Assembly: GCA_029261405.1 (NCBI GenBank)
Contig: JAJDBK010000046.1
Location: 25,249-89,248, forward strand
DNA length: 64,000 bases
Direction of reading: 5' to 3'
Source of the DNA: Nitrospinaceae bacterium
GTDB taxonomy: Bacteria; Nitrospinota_A; UBA7883; JAJDBK01
Part shown: positions 26,471 to 36,100 of the stretch, piece after piece
How the letters are laid out: each line of letters begins with the position of its first letter
Position numbering within the stretch: position 1 is the stretch's first letter
The notes under the pieces: generated by a model
Told to the model about the DNA's origin: nothing
The model's database searches: none
The model's input: only the letters and a program-made list of their open reading frames with translations
Translations under genes and position numbers: made by a program

Positions 26471-27519
26471 AATTCATTCCCGCAAGATCCGATGATCTCG
26501 GATTTCATGTTAACTATCACTACTTCCACGTCTGTTTTTTGCGCCGTCTTTTGAATTACAACGTTTCTGATATTTCCTGCGATCAGATCGCCCAAGGTGT
26601 CTCGATCACTCTCGTTAAGGTTATCAAACACCCCCTCCACCGTTGCAGAGTCATCGAGTCCGGGTGAAATTTTATTTCGCGCAATCTCAAGGACGTAAGG
26701 GGCGGCGGTGGGTGAGTTTTTTGAGTGAGTGTCCCAATGGCCCATGGCGAGTTTGGCGAGTTTCCCGGCGTGACCGATCAGCGCTAACGAGGTGACTCCG
26801 CTTTCAACCGCTTTACCGATGATATATCCCCACTCGTTGCCGACCTCCACCACACGCTTCGGTTCCACCTTCAGGCTTTCGATGGCCGCTCTTCTTCCGA
26901 TATTTCCCGGAGTTAATACCAGTTGCGATAACCCGCTCTCGGCGATGGCGACATTCATAAGGCAGAGGATAGACTCCTTGACTGCGCTGTGGGAGAAGGG
27001 GCGCACGATGCCTGTGGTACCGAGGATGGAAAGCCCTCCCATTACGCCGAGCCTGGGGTTGAATGTCTTTGCCGCAAGCCGTTCGCCACCTGGTATTGAT
27101 AACCTTACTCTTACCGGTCGTTTGGTAACTTCGCGGACAGCACCTGTAATCATGCGCCTCGGTCCCGGATTTATGGCAGGCTCTCCAACAGGGACACTAA
27201 GACCCGGTCTTGTTACCATCCCGACTCCGGTACCGGCCTCGAATAGAATCTCACCTTCGTCGATGAAAAACACCTCCGCAGTAATGGGGCGCCCGTTGGT
27301 TATGTCGGGATCATCGCCCGCGTCCTTTATCACTGAGGCCATGTAGCCGTTATTTTCTATCGGGCCAATCTTATGAACAGGCATTTTCGCCTTCACCCCC
27401 TCACCAAGCGTGACAATCACCTCCGAAGGTTCGCCTGCGCCGGTAAGGGCCAATACACACGCTTTTACGGCGGCTGTAGAACATGCGCCGGTGGTATATC
27501 CTGTTCGTAATTCGCTCAA
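26458..27519 (-). CDS. cbiD: Cobalt-precorrin-5B C1-methyltransferase CbiD
   Basis: CbiD methylates C1 in the oxygen-independent pathway and is a marker of that route. The 353-residue protein starts LRTGYTTGACSTAAVKA, the family signature, and has GTGVGMVTRPGLSVPVGEPAINPGPR in two parts, LGVMGGLSILGTTGIV and LIGHAGKLAKLAMGHWDTHS. The start codon is TTG at 27519, which overlaps the cbiO stop as TTGA. There is no better ATG nearby that keeps the N-terminal motif. Confidence 0.95.
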   Translation of the reverse strand: MSELRTGYTTGACSTAAVKACVLALTGAGEPSEVIVTLGEGVKAKMPVHKIGPIENNGYMASVIKDAGDDPDITNGRPITAEVFFIDEGEILFEAGTGVGMVTRPGLSVPVGEPAINPGPRRMITGAVREVTKRPVRVRLSIPGGERLAAKTFNPRLGVMGGLSILGTTGIVRPFSHSAVKESILCLMNVAIAESGLSQLVLTPGNIGRRAAIESLKVEPKRVVEVGNEWGYIIGKAVESGVTSLALIGHAGKLAKLAMGHWDTHSKNSPTAAPYVLEIARNKISPGLDDSATVEGVFDNLNESDRDTLGDLIAGNIRNVVIQKTAQKTDVEVVIVNMKSEIIGSCGNELWIR

Positions 27520-28397
27520 CAGACACTGTCCTTCAATTTTTTCAGGAGGATCTCTTCCGGGATAAGCTCCAGCATCCGTTTCCTCGCTTCTCCAAGCGTA
27601 AGAGGCAATCCGTTTATCGGCAAACCATCGCGCTGTTTCATCTCGTGCAAGAGAGCGGATATATAAGGTAGTCGCAGTCCCGCCCGGTCGATCATCTCGT
27701 GGTCACAAAAGATATCTGTGGCGTCGCCGCTCTTTAACACCTCGCCCTTCTTAAGAACGTATATCCTGTCGGCGAAAAGGGGAAGCATATCGACGGAGTG
27801 GGTTGCCAGAATGACGGTACAAGCCTCCTCCCGGTTAAGTCGGCTTAAAAGGCGCATCATACCGCTTTCGCCAGCGGGATCAAGACCGGCTGTCGGTTCG
27901 TCCAGAATCAGGATCGAAGGTCGCATAGCCAGAACCCCGGCCAACGCCACCCGTTTCTTTTCACCAAAACTAAGGTGCTGAATCGCCTTGTGGCGCAGTT
28001 CCAGGGCGTTCACAGATTCGAGCGCCAACACTACACGGCTCTCCACCACCTCCTCGGCAAGGCCCATGTTTCGCGGACCGAACGCCACATCCTCGTGTAC
28101 GGTAGGGGCGAAGAGCTGATCGTCCGGGTTCTGGAAGACTACACCTGTTTTTGTATACAACCTGGCCGGAAGCAGGTCGGTTATATTCTCACCGTCGATG
28201 GTTATCGATCCCTCCTGCGGCTCCAGAAGGCCGGAGAGGTTTCGTAGAAGTGTGGTTTTGCCGGAGCCGTTGGACGCAAGCAGGGCTATGAACTCACCAT
28301 GACCTGCGGTAAAAGTCACGTCACGCAGAGCGACCGTGCCTTCGTCGTACATGAAGGTCAGGTTTTCGGCCAGTATGGCAAGTTCTCCCCCGCTCAT
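27516..28397 (-). CDS. cbiO: Cobalt ECF transporter ATPase CbiO
   Basis: The ATP-binding component of the CbiMNQO energy-coupling-factor cobalt importer. The 293-residue protein has Walker A LLASNGSGKTTLL, Q-loop TGVVFQNPDDQLFA, the signature LSFGEKKRVALAG and Walker B ILILDEPTAGLDP, then ATHSVDML with the switch His. Most relatives have GPNGSGK; here ASNGSGK keeps the essential Lys. An additional region of about 60 residues follows the ATPase core. It overlaps cbiQ and cbiD by 4 bases each. Confidence 0.95.
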   Translation of the reverse strand: MSGGELAILAENLTFMYDEGTVALRDVTFTAGHGEFIALLASNGSGKTTLLRNLSGLLEPQEGSITIDGENITDLLPARLYTKTGVVFQNPDDQLFAPTVHEDVAFGPRNMGLAEEVVESRVVLALESVNALELRHKAIQHLSFGEKKRVALAGVLAMRPSILILDEPTAGLDPAGESGMMRLLSRLNREEACTVILATHSVDMLPLFADRIYVLKKGEVLKSGDATDIFCDHEMIDRAGLRLPYISALLHEMKQRDGLPINGLPLTLGEARKRMLELIPEEILLKKLKDSVC

Positions 28398-29170
28398 GAA
28401 ATACCTGTCAGCAGAAACATCGACACTATCCCCAGCGTGGTCGCTCCCGCGATCATCACGTCACGGCTGGTAACAGGCTCCGGTGGATCGAAACGTATAA
28501 CGCCATCGTATCCACGGGCTGTCATCGCCTCGGAAGTAGCCACCGCCTTGTCGAAGGATCGGACCAGCGCCGACCCGGCCACGGTCCCTGCGGAGTTAAG
28601 GCCCAGCCAGGCTGTAGAATATCCAAGCCGCGTCCTTTGCGCAGAACTGATCTCAACAACAGTATCCAGCAGTTCAAAGATATACCGATACATCATCATC
28701 GCCACCTCGACCCACTCCCTCGGCAATCCAAGCCAGAGAGCGGTGCGGAATATGTCGTGAGCTGGCGTTATTACACTCAGAAGATGAACCACACCCAACG
28801 CGCCCAGAACCCTCGAGGCGATCAGCGCTCCTTCGGTAAAACCTTCCAGCGTAAAAATAAGGCTGAAAAGATAAAAATCGAACACGACCATTGGTGTCGA
28901 GCCTGTCAGGAGAGCTTTTACAATCAGTAGTGTCGTTGCCATGACCAGCGGAAGAACAAATCGTAACAGCGCCATCTTTGCGGGAACTCCCACCATCAAA
29001 GTCGCGGTCATGGATATGGCGAAAAGAATCGTGGGGAATAGGGGCGATTCGGAAAAAAGAACACACATAATCGCAATGAGAGCGCAGAGCAGTTTACAGC
29101 GTGTTTCAATAACGCTCAACCTGTTCGGTTTGATTGTGAAGATATCTGTAAACAGCTCAAAACTCTTCAT
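28394..29170 (-). CDS. cbiQ: Cobalt ECF transporter membrane component CbiQ
   Basis: CbiQ is the T-component that links the ATPase to the substrate-specific CbiM. The 258-residue protein has about five hydrophobic segments and the coupling helices typical of the family: the REWVEVAMMMYRYIFELL region and SAQRTRLGYSTA, then the Ala-rich ARGYDG motif (SEAMTARGYDG). It lies between the small CbiN-like gene and cbiO with 4-base overlaps. Confidence 0.93.
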   Translation of the reverse strand: MKSFELFTDIFTIKPNRLSVIETRCKLLCALIAIMCVLFSESPLFPTILFAISMTATLMVGVPAKMALLRFVLPLVMATTLLIVKALLTGSTPMVVFDFYLFSLIFTLEGFTEGALIASRVLGALGVVHLLSVITPAHDIFRTALWLGLPREWVEVAMMMYRYIFELLDTVVEISSAQRTRLGYSTAWLGLNSAGTVAGSALVRSFDKAVATSEAMTARGYDGVIRFDPPEPVTSRDVMIAGATTLGIVSMFLLTGIS

Positions 29171-29373
29171 TCCGCCATCTCTTTTCTATCGTCCACAAAC
29201 AGCTTTCTGAAGTAGTAGCCGAAGATAGCTCCTCCGACGAAACCTGCGAGCAGGAACATAAAAAGAAGCAAATCACCCTGATCTGTGTTGATGTACGGTT
29301 CTGCAGGCGGTCTGCCGGCCTGTTCGGCGAATTTGCCTACCACCGTCTCATCAACCCCTTTCCAGTTGGCCAT
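29167..29373 (-). CDS. Small CbiN-like membrane subunit of the cobalt transporter (68 aa)
   Basis: A 68-residue protein with one membrane segment at about residues 31-50 (LLLFMFLLAGFVGGAIFGYY). A soluble N-terminus, MANWKGVDETVVGKFAE, precedes it and a charged tail follows. Its slot between cbiM and cbiQ is that of cbiN, but its sequence differs from enterobacterial CbiN, which has two membrane helices. Small proteins of this kind beside cbiM are known to me from deltaproteobacterial clusters. ATG 29373 overlaps the cbiM stop as TAATG, so the longer open frame upstream is not used. Confidence 0.78.
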   Translation of the reverse strand: MANWKGVDETVVGKFAEQAGRPPAEPYINTDQGDLLLFMFLLAGFVGGAIFGYYFRKLFVDDRKEMAE

Positions 29374-30122
29374 TACGCCGATCCCTTTCCAGCCCATACG
29401 GGGAGCAGTTCCGGTCGTCTCTGTTCTACAAAGCAGTAGGCTCCGGCGGTTATAAAACCTTCCAGAATACCGAGCGGCGCCTGGGTCGGAATGAATGCTA
29501 CGGTTATGGAGAGAAACATCGAGAAGAATGAGCCTCCATCCGCAAGTCCGGAGGCGAGAAAAAATGATGTAAAAAGATATGTCACCCAATCGGAGACAAC
29601 TCCGGCCATAAAAGCGGCGGTCCAGGTTGATGTCCCTGATTTAAGCGCAAGCCGGAATACCGCAAGTCCAGCGAAAGCCCCCATGACACCCATGGAAAGA
29701 GTGTTGGCGCCAAGCGTAGTAACGCCACCGTGAGCGAGGAAGAGCGCCTGCAACATCAATGCGACACTGCTGACGAGCGCCGTTAACCACGGGCCGATAA
29801 GAATCGCCGAAAGCCCGCAACCGCACGGGTGAGATGTGGCGCCTACCACCGGAACAGGAACCGGCATACATGAGATGATAAAGAGAGCCGATCCGACAAG
29901 AGCGATAAACGGTTTGAACATCCGGTCCGTTTTCGCCCTGGCTCTCAGTTCCCATACACCTTTCATGACGAACGGAATCATAAGCAGAGTCCAGAGGGTC
30001 GCCCAGGCGGGTGGTAGCGCCCCTTCTGATATGTGCATTGCGTCAGCCGGCGTGGCGGAGATTACGAGCGTAGCTACCACCACTATAGCCATAGTTGCGA
30101 AGTGTTGCGTCATGGTTTTCAT
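29373..30122 (-). CDS. cbiM: Cobalt ECF transporter substrate-binding component CbiM
   Basis: CbiM is the S-component that binds cobalt through its processed N-terminus. The 249-residue protein has a signal-like segment at residues 1-28 ending in ATPADA, followed at once by MHISEGALPPAW. In the family, cleavage exposes a Met-His pair that binds the metal ion, and this arrangement is intact here. The rest has several membrane segments, with the conserved HPCGCGLSAILIGP and THGGVTTLGANTLSMG-like (AHGGVTTLGANTLSMG) motifs. Confidence 0.94.
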   Translation of the reverse strand: MKTMTQHFATMAIVVVATLVISATPADAMHISEGALPPAWATLWTLLMIPFVMKGVWELRARAKTDRMFKPFIALVGSALFIISCMPVPVPVVGATSHPCGCGLSAILIGPWLTALVSSVALMLQALFLAHGGVTTLGANTLSMGVMGAFAGLAVFRLALKSGTSTWTAAFMAGVVSDWVTYLFTSFFLASGLADGGSFFSMFLSITVAFIPTQAPLGILEGFITAGAYCFVEQRRPELLPVWAGKGSA

Positions 30123-30125
30123 TTG

Positions 30126-30641
30126 TTAATGGCGATGTGTGTGGTCATGCCCATCTGTATACTCTTTCGCCTCTTCGGGAGTCATGGCGACAAACTCCAT
30201 CTCACCTTTCGCCAGGGGATAATCGTCCCGTTTCCCAAGCTTCACCTCCCGGATATCGGGCAAGCCGGACGACTCCTCGATACGCCTGTTCACCAACGCC
30301 ACCATCGCGTCGTCGTATCCAAGGCTATGCCCGTACACGATTTTTATACCCGGATATTTTTCGGCTTCCGCTTTTATCATCTCCGGCATGTCGAGGACCA
30401 GGTGCAATCCTGAGTGGAGGAAATAGGGAATCACTACTATTTTGCTGACATTTGTGTTCGCCACTTCCGCCAGCGTTTCCGGGAAGAACGGTTTCATCCT
30501 CGACATATTACATGTGGCGACCTCGGCGTAAGTTTCCACCTCCCGCAGTCTCGCCGCCACCTTTTCCATGTTGGCCCCCGCCAACGGCACACGGCTTCCG
30601 TGACCTATAAGTATGACCGCCGTATCGGAACGCGAGTTCAT
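30126..30641 (-). CDS. cbiX: Sirohydrochlorin cobaltochelatase CbiX, short form
   Basis: CbiX inserts cobalt into sirohydrochlorin, the committed step of the anaerobic route. The 171-residue protein has the N-terminal VILIGHGSRVPLAG and the VVIPYFLHSGLHLVLDMPE segment, with the metal-handling His residues of the family. It contains one chelatase-like unit rather than the two-domain form of about 260-320 residues, so it probably works as a dimer (inference from the small CbiX enzymes). The C-terminus is His-rich (YTDGHDHTHRH), a possible metal-collecting tail. It overlaps cbiC by 4 bases. Confidence 0.92.
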   Translation of the reverse strand: MNSRSDTAVILIGHGSRVPLAGANMEKVAARLREVETYAEVATCNMSRMKPFFPETLAEVANTNVSKIVVIPYFLHSGLHLVLDMPEMIKAEAEKYPGIKIVYGHSLGYDDAMVALVNRRIEESSGLPDIREVKLGKRDDYPLAKGEMEFVAMTPEEAKEYTDGHDHTHRH

Positions 30642-31339
30642 TCGCCTGCGTTCTTGTTGGCTGTGGCTGTAATGGCGCAGAGCGAGTGGATGACTGATAC
30701 CGCGATACCGCTCCCCCCCCTTCTGCCATCGACCACTATGTATGGAATTTTCATGGACATAAGCTCCGCCTTGCTTTCAAGAACATGAACGAACCCCACC
30801 GGAGCGCCGACTACCAACGCAGGTTTCGTCTCCCCCTCTGCGATCATTCTGTTTAGTTCCAAAAGCGCCACCGGAGCGTTACCGATAAGGACTATGGCGC
30901 CATCGAGGGAGGGTTGAGCTTTTCTTATGGCGTATAACGATCTTGGCAGACCTTCCCGTTTACCCTCCTCCGCCACATCGCCATCGGCTATATGGCACAG
31001 CACTTTATCTTTGGTGTAATCCGGATTTGCCGATTTTAATCTGGCGAGCGAGATTCCGCTTTTTGACATATTCGCATCTGTATAGATGTGTCCGCCATTA
31101 CGCAACGCTTCAACTGCGGATTCGATGGCGTCCGGGGAAAATTTTACGCTATCACCCAAAGTAAGATCGGCTGTGGTATGCATCATTCTTCGTACCACGA
31201 TCCATTCATCATCAGAAAAATCGCCTCTATCAGCTTCGTTGTCTATGGTGTCAAAGGAGCGTTGTTCTATCTCTTCAGGTTTGATCCTGTTTTCATAAAG
31301 ATTGTAGATAAGGGATCGCCTGGTTCCGGTTTCGTTCAT
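30638..31339 (-). CDS. cbiC: Cobalt-precorrin-8 methylmutase CbiC
   Basis: CbiC moves the methyl group from C11 to C12, giving cobyrinate. Started at ATG 31339 it has 233 residues. The motifs are IEQRSFDTIDNE, MMHTTADLTLGDSVKFSP with the catalytic His in HTTAD, IYTDANMSKSGI, and VLIGNAPVALLEL. The C-terminus has VVGAPVGFVHVLESK and GRRGGSGIAVSVIHSL. The start overlaps the cbiA stop as ATGA, which rules out the longer open frame reaching back to 31582. Confidence 0.95.
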   Translation of the reverse strand: MNETGTRRSLIYNLYENRIKPEEIEQRSFDTIDNEADRGDFSDDEWIVVRRMMHTTADLTLGDSVKFSPDAIESAVEALRNGGHIYTDANMSKSGISLARLKSANPDYTKDKVLCHIADGDVAEEGKREGLPRSLYAIRKAQPSLDGAIVLIGNAPVALLELNRMIAEGETKPALVVGAPVGFVHVLESKAELMSMKIPYIVVDGRRGGSGIAVSVIHSLCAITATANKNAGE

Positions 31340-32751
31340 TCGGTTTTTTCTCCAACACAGAAATTTATAAAACTTTTGAGCGCCGATTCGTTTGACGCCA
31401 GATGCAGGTGTGCGTAACTTAGCAGTGTATTCCCCTTGTAATATCCCTCTTTGCTCGATTCCCCGGTCCGTTTTCTGGTAATCGTATAAGCCGTGTTCCA
31501 GCCATCGGTACCCGCCGGGTCGGATTCCAGCTCCGAGTAGTGGAACCTGTGTCCCCGGACAGCGCCACCGCCCATTCTCCACGGCGAGTTTTTTTCAGGC
31601 GCAACGTCCACGTAACCGAGTGCAGTAAAGCGATTTCTCATTTTTGTCCCGACCGGGAGCAGCCCCGCAAACTCACTTTTTTTACCATCAAGGTTTTCGA
31701 CACTTTTGGAAAGATATATTAAGCCCCCACACTCCGCGTATACCGTTCCACCTGCATTGGCGAAACGCCTGACGCTGTTTAGCATCGACCTGTTAGCCGA
31801 AAGCTCCCCGGCGCTCTCCTCTGGATAACCACCGCCGAAATAAAGAGCGTTGACACCATCGGGAATAGCCGTATCGGTGACAGGAGAGAAAGGAACTATC
31901 TCAAGCCCGCCCTGTTCGAGAGCTTTAAGGTTGTCCGGGTAGTAGAAATGAAACGCCTTGTCGATGGCGACACCGAGCCTGCCTTTCACTTTATTGGGGC
32001 CGTGGTTCGCGCCCCCGCTCACATGGTTGGCATGGGCCGATTTCGTAACTTCAACAAGAGCGTCCATGTCGATATTTTTTTCAATAATGTTACCAAGCTC
32101 TTCGATCAAATTGAAGGTATGGCTTTCGGCTCCGGCGGTAAATAGTCCGAGATGCCTTTCCGGCAGTTTCGGCGGATCGTTTTTTCTTATCCCTCCCAGC
32201 AGGGGGGGAAGATTCAATGAAACCATCGAATCGGCCAGTAACCGTGTGTGGTTTGCGGAACCGACATGGTTGGCTATAACTCCCGCTATGTTCATCCCGG
32301 ACTCGAATTCCACAAAGCCCTTGACGATGGCGGCGGCTGACCGGGCGATTCCCCCGGCGTTTATAACAAGGACCACAGGCGCGTTTAAACATTTTGCGAT
32401 CTCGGCGCAACTCCCCTCAGAAGTATCTGTGGAGAAACCATCGAACAGACCCATGGCGCCTTCAACGATGGCGATTTCCGCATCCTCACACGCCGAGGCA
32501 AAAAGACGCTCCACATACTCGCGCCCCATCATGAAAACGTCGAGATTGTAACACTCGCGTCCAGACGCAATTTTAAGGTATGTCGGGTCGAGGAAATCGG
32601 GGCCGGATTTAAAAGTCTGAACCCTCAAGCCGCGCCGTTTCAGAGCGGATACCAGGCCGAGTGTAATAGATGTTTTTCCGACACCGCTTTGTGTTCCGGC
32701 CAGAACGAGCCTTGGAATCCGCGAAGTGGAAACCGAACCTGAGTTGGTCAA
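31336..32751 (-). CDS. cbiA: Cobyrinic acid a,c-diamide synthase CbiA/CobB
   Basis: This glutamine-dependent amidase acts on the a and c side chains of cobyrinate. The 471-residue protein has the ATP-binding LVLAGTQSGVGKTSIT, FKSGPDFLDPTYL, IVEGAMGLFDGF, and the amidotransferase domain with ALYFGGGYPEE and VYAECGGLIYLS (nucleophile Cys in ECGG). The start codon is TTG at 32751. The nearest G-rich site (GGGAG) lies about 12 bases upstream inside a hairpin described under the riboswitch. This is the first gene after the leader. Confidence 0.94.
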   Translation of the reverse strand: MTNSGSVSTSRIPRLVLAGTQSGVGKTSITLGLVSALKRRGLRVQTFKSGPDFLDPTYLKIASGRECYNLDVFMMGREYVERLFASACEDAEIAIVEGAMGLFDGFSTDTSEGSCAEIAKCLNAPVVLVINAGGIARSAAAIVKGFVEFESGMNIAGVIANHVGSANHTRLLADSMVSLNLPPLLGGIRKNDPPKLPERHLGLFTAGAESHTFNLIEELGNIIEKNIDMDALVEVTKSAHANHVSGGANHGPNKVKGRLGVAIDKAFHFYYPDNLKALEQGGLEIVPFSPVTDTAIPDGVNALYFGGGYPEESAGELSANRSMLNSVRRFANAGGTVYAECGGLIYLSKSVENLDGKKSEFAGLLPVGTKMRNRFTALGYVDVAPEKNSPWRMGGGAVRGHRFHYSELESDPAGTDGWNTAYTITRKRTGESSKEGYYKGNTLLSYAHLHLASNESALKSFINFCVGEKTE

Positions 32752-32760
32752 TGTAACAAA

Positions 32761-32801
32761 CGTCTCCCGACAAAACCGTATTCAGTGTCAACACCGGGAC
32801 G
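32761..32801 (-). promoter_or_regulatory. Candidate expression platform hairpin covering the cbiA ribosome site
   Basis: Between the aptamer and the TTG start of cbiA, minus-strand CGTCCCG (32795-32801) can pair with CGGGAGACG (32761-32769) with a 2-base bulge. The second arm contains GGGAG, the only obvious ribosome-binding sequence before cbiA. There is no U-run after it, so translation control fits better than termination. A further potential stem, GAAGATT/AATCTTC, lies nearer the aptamer at about 32820-32860. The pairing is visible in the sequence; the switching mechanism is inferred. Confidence 0.45.
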
Positions 32802-32861
32802 CCGTTTTCCACCCGCGCAACGAAGATTCGCCATGTCTACCGAGGCGGTATCTCCAATCTT

Positions 32862-33020
32862 CTCTCTGGGCAAGTCTTCTGACTTCCGGATCGTCCTACT
32901 GACCGCGTCTTCCCCTTAATAGAAAGAGTGACATTTGCGGTGTTCGTTCCCGGTTACAGCGGCGGTCCCGCGACGGAATCTCACCGTCTTCCTTTTTAAG
33001 CCAATAATGGCGCCCAGAGA
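32862..33020 (-). promoter_or_regulatory. Cobalamin riboswitch
   Basis: On the minus strand, upstream of cbiA, an aptamer is closed by a perfect 8-bp P1 helix formed by 33012-33019 and 32864-32871 (GCCCAGAG/CTCTGGGC on the plus strand). The conserved B12 box AGTCAGAAGACTTGCC lies at 32869-32884. The interior contains G-rich and AGAAAGAGTGAC-type stretches typical of the class. Binding of adenosylcobalamin to such leaders normally turns down the downstream operon. Here all 17 genes would be under its control. Confidence 0.93.
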
Positions 33021-33181
33021 CCAGTGTGCATTATATCAGTAATTAAACGGGCGAAAGCAAACCTTCATGAAATATTCGGACAAAACCCAATTATTTAACT
33101 GAGCGTTTTAGATCGAGTCTTGATAGAATATAAATCGGTGTTGGCGGGTTGTAAATTCCATACCTTAATCCAGGGTTAGCG

Positions 33182-36100
33182 ATGGTCGAAGAATCGAAAG
33201 TAGTCGAATCAGTTGATCGTCTGAACATCAGCGCCAGCCTCACTTCCAAACTTATCGTTCGTTTTCTATTTGGCGTGATGTTCCCCCTTGTAGCGCTGTT
33301 CGTAATCAGCTACATCGTTGCAAACAGTGTCTTGGAAGAAGAAGTAGCCGCACGGATAATCGGTATCGCCGAAGAGAAGACATACAGAATCGAGGAGTTT
33401 GTCAAACACCGTATAGAGGAAGCCACCTCCCTTGCGGTTACTCCGAGCATTGTCGGTGCGTTCGGGAAGCTTGAAAACGCCTTCAAATCATCTGGTCCCG
33501 ACTCGGAGGAGTACCTGACCGAGGATAGACGTATTCGATCTATTCTTCCCCGAATTATGACGCAATCAGACTATTACGACATAATTTTTATCAGCCTTTC
33601 AGGTGACATCTTCTACACCTTCGCTCACGAGAAAGATTTCGGAGCCAACCTTAAAACTGGAGAATTAGCGGAGACCGAACTTGCAAACGCCTTCAACCGC
33701 ACGTTGGTAAAATCAGAGCCGATGGTCTCCGGGTATTCCCATTACCCTCCGTCGAAATCCCCTGCGCCGTTTATCGCCGTACCTGTCATCATCGGTCAGA
33801 AGTTAACCGGTGTTCTGGCGATTCAGTTACCGGCTGAGCCATTTCTTCACATTGTGCAGGATTACAGGGGATTGGGAAAGAGCGGTGAAACCGTAGTCGG
33901 AAAAGTGGCCGAAGGTGGCGCTCTGGTCGTACTTCCCCTTAGAAACCAACCGGACGCCGCCTTCCGTCTCATTATCAAAGATGAGGGAAAATCGGGGAAT
34001 CCTGTCGTACAGGCCGCAAACGGCGCAGTCGGGCATTCCATTACATACGATTACCGGGATAGGAAAGTTCTGGCGGCCTGGCGGCCACTCCCCTATTTTT
34101 CCCTCGGTATGGTGGTGAAAATCGACGCCGACGAGGTTTTCGCCAGGCGGGATCAGCTTCGTAACCTCTCCATGGCTCTTTCGGCTATGGCTCTCCTGAT
34201 TGTGCTGCTGTTGGGAGGATATGTCTACCGAACGGTTTCAATACCGCTATTGGCCCTTACTGCGGCCAGCAGACGCATAAGTGATGGCGATCTGGACATT
34301 AACCTCGATATCAGGTCGGGCGACGAAATCGGGGCGCTTGCCGGAACGTTAAACAAAATGGCGGGTAACCTTAAATACAAACGAGACCATATGGAGGAGG
34401 AAGTGCGTCTGAGGACGGCTGAACTCGACGAACATAACATGGCTCTCGTAAAGAGCGAAACCCGCTTGGCAAAAGCCCAGGCGGTGGCGCGTATCGGTAA
34501 CTGGGAATACGATTTTATTACGGATGATTTTTTCTGTTCCGATGAACTGGCAAATATATTCGGACTTTCAACCGACTGGTTCGACACCACGCTAAAAGAG
34601 TTCCAGGCGCTTATCCACCCGGATGATTTCGGGTTTGTTGAAAAATCCCGTGCGGAATCTGTAGCATTGAAGCAACCGTTCGATATCGTTTACAGAATCT
34701 GCCTCGGAGACGGGCGGATAAAATATGTCAATGAACATTGCGAGACCTTCTTTAATGACAACGGAGATCCGTTACGTACTGTCGGCGCCGTTCAGGATAT
34801 CACCGAACGACATCTGGCCACAGAGGAACGGAATCGACTCTCCATCGTGGTGGAACAGGCGGCCGAAGCCATTGCCATCGCTGATACTGAAGGAGTGATC
34901 AAATATGTCAACCCCTCCTTCGAACGAATCACAGGTTATGCAAAAGAGAACGCACTGGGTAAAAACCTCGGTATTGTAGTCGATCAGAACGGTTCCGGCG
35001 TTCTTTTCTCCACCATCCTCGTAGCCATCAACAATGCGGAGACATGGCGAGGGGAATTGACTTTTACTCGTGGCCTCACAGAAGAGGTGGAACTGGAAAG
35101 CTCTATAACTCCGGTTCTTGGAGCGGATGGCAAGGTAGAGAATATCGCCTGTATACTTCGCGATATCACCCGGGAAGCTACCTTGGAGCGCCAGGTGTCC
35201 CAGAGCCAGAAGATGCAGGCCATCGGAACCCTGGCAGGTGGCATAGCCCACGATTTCAACAATATCCTTACTGCCGTTATGGGATTTGTGGAACTTGTAC
35301 AGGACGAATTGCCAGAAAAACAGGAGGCGTACAACGACCTGGGAGAGGCTCTCAAAGGGTGCCACAGAGCCAAGGATCTTATTCAGCAGATCCTGGTCTT
35401 CAGCAGGCAAAGTGAAACCGAGTTCAGACCGATCCATATGAGCATGGTGGTTTCGAACACACTGAAACTTATTCGGGCCACATTTCCTGTGACCATTAAA
35501 ATCGTCGAACAGATCGAGAATAAAAAAGAGGTTATCCTTGCCGATGAAACGCAGATTACACAAGTGGTTCTCAACCTGTGCAACAACGCAGAACACGCCA
35601 TGCACAACCAGGGAGGCGTTCTGGCGGTCACAGTGAAGAGTCATACTGTCGATAGCGAGTTTGCGGAACTGCATAAAGGTCTTGCCCCCGGACCATATGT
35701 TCTCGTCACCATCGGCGATACCGGGAAAGGAATTGATCGGTATACCCTGAAACGGATTTTTGAGCCTTTCTTTACCACCAAAATCCAGGGCGAAGGAACC
35801 GGTCTGGGCCTCTCGGTGGTCCATGGCATCATGGAAGCCCACGGTGGGCTGGTCACCGTATATAGCGAAGTTGGGAAAGGCGCCATGTTCCACCTCTACT
35901 TCCCCAGGGTTGACAGAAACGCCAACGATGATGAGGAAGAGAAGAACGAGATCGTGACGCAAAGCGGACGGGTTCTTTTCGTGGACGACGAGAAACATAT
36001 CTCGATAGTCGCAAAAAGGGCGCTCACTACGTCCGGATTCGATGTGACAGCTACCACCGACCCGGTCGAGGCGCTGGAGATTTTCGCCAGAGATCCTTTG

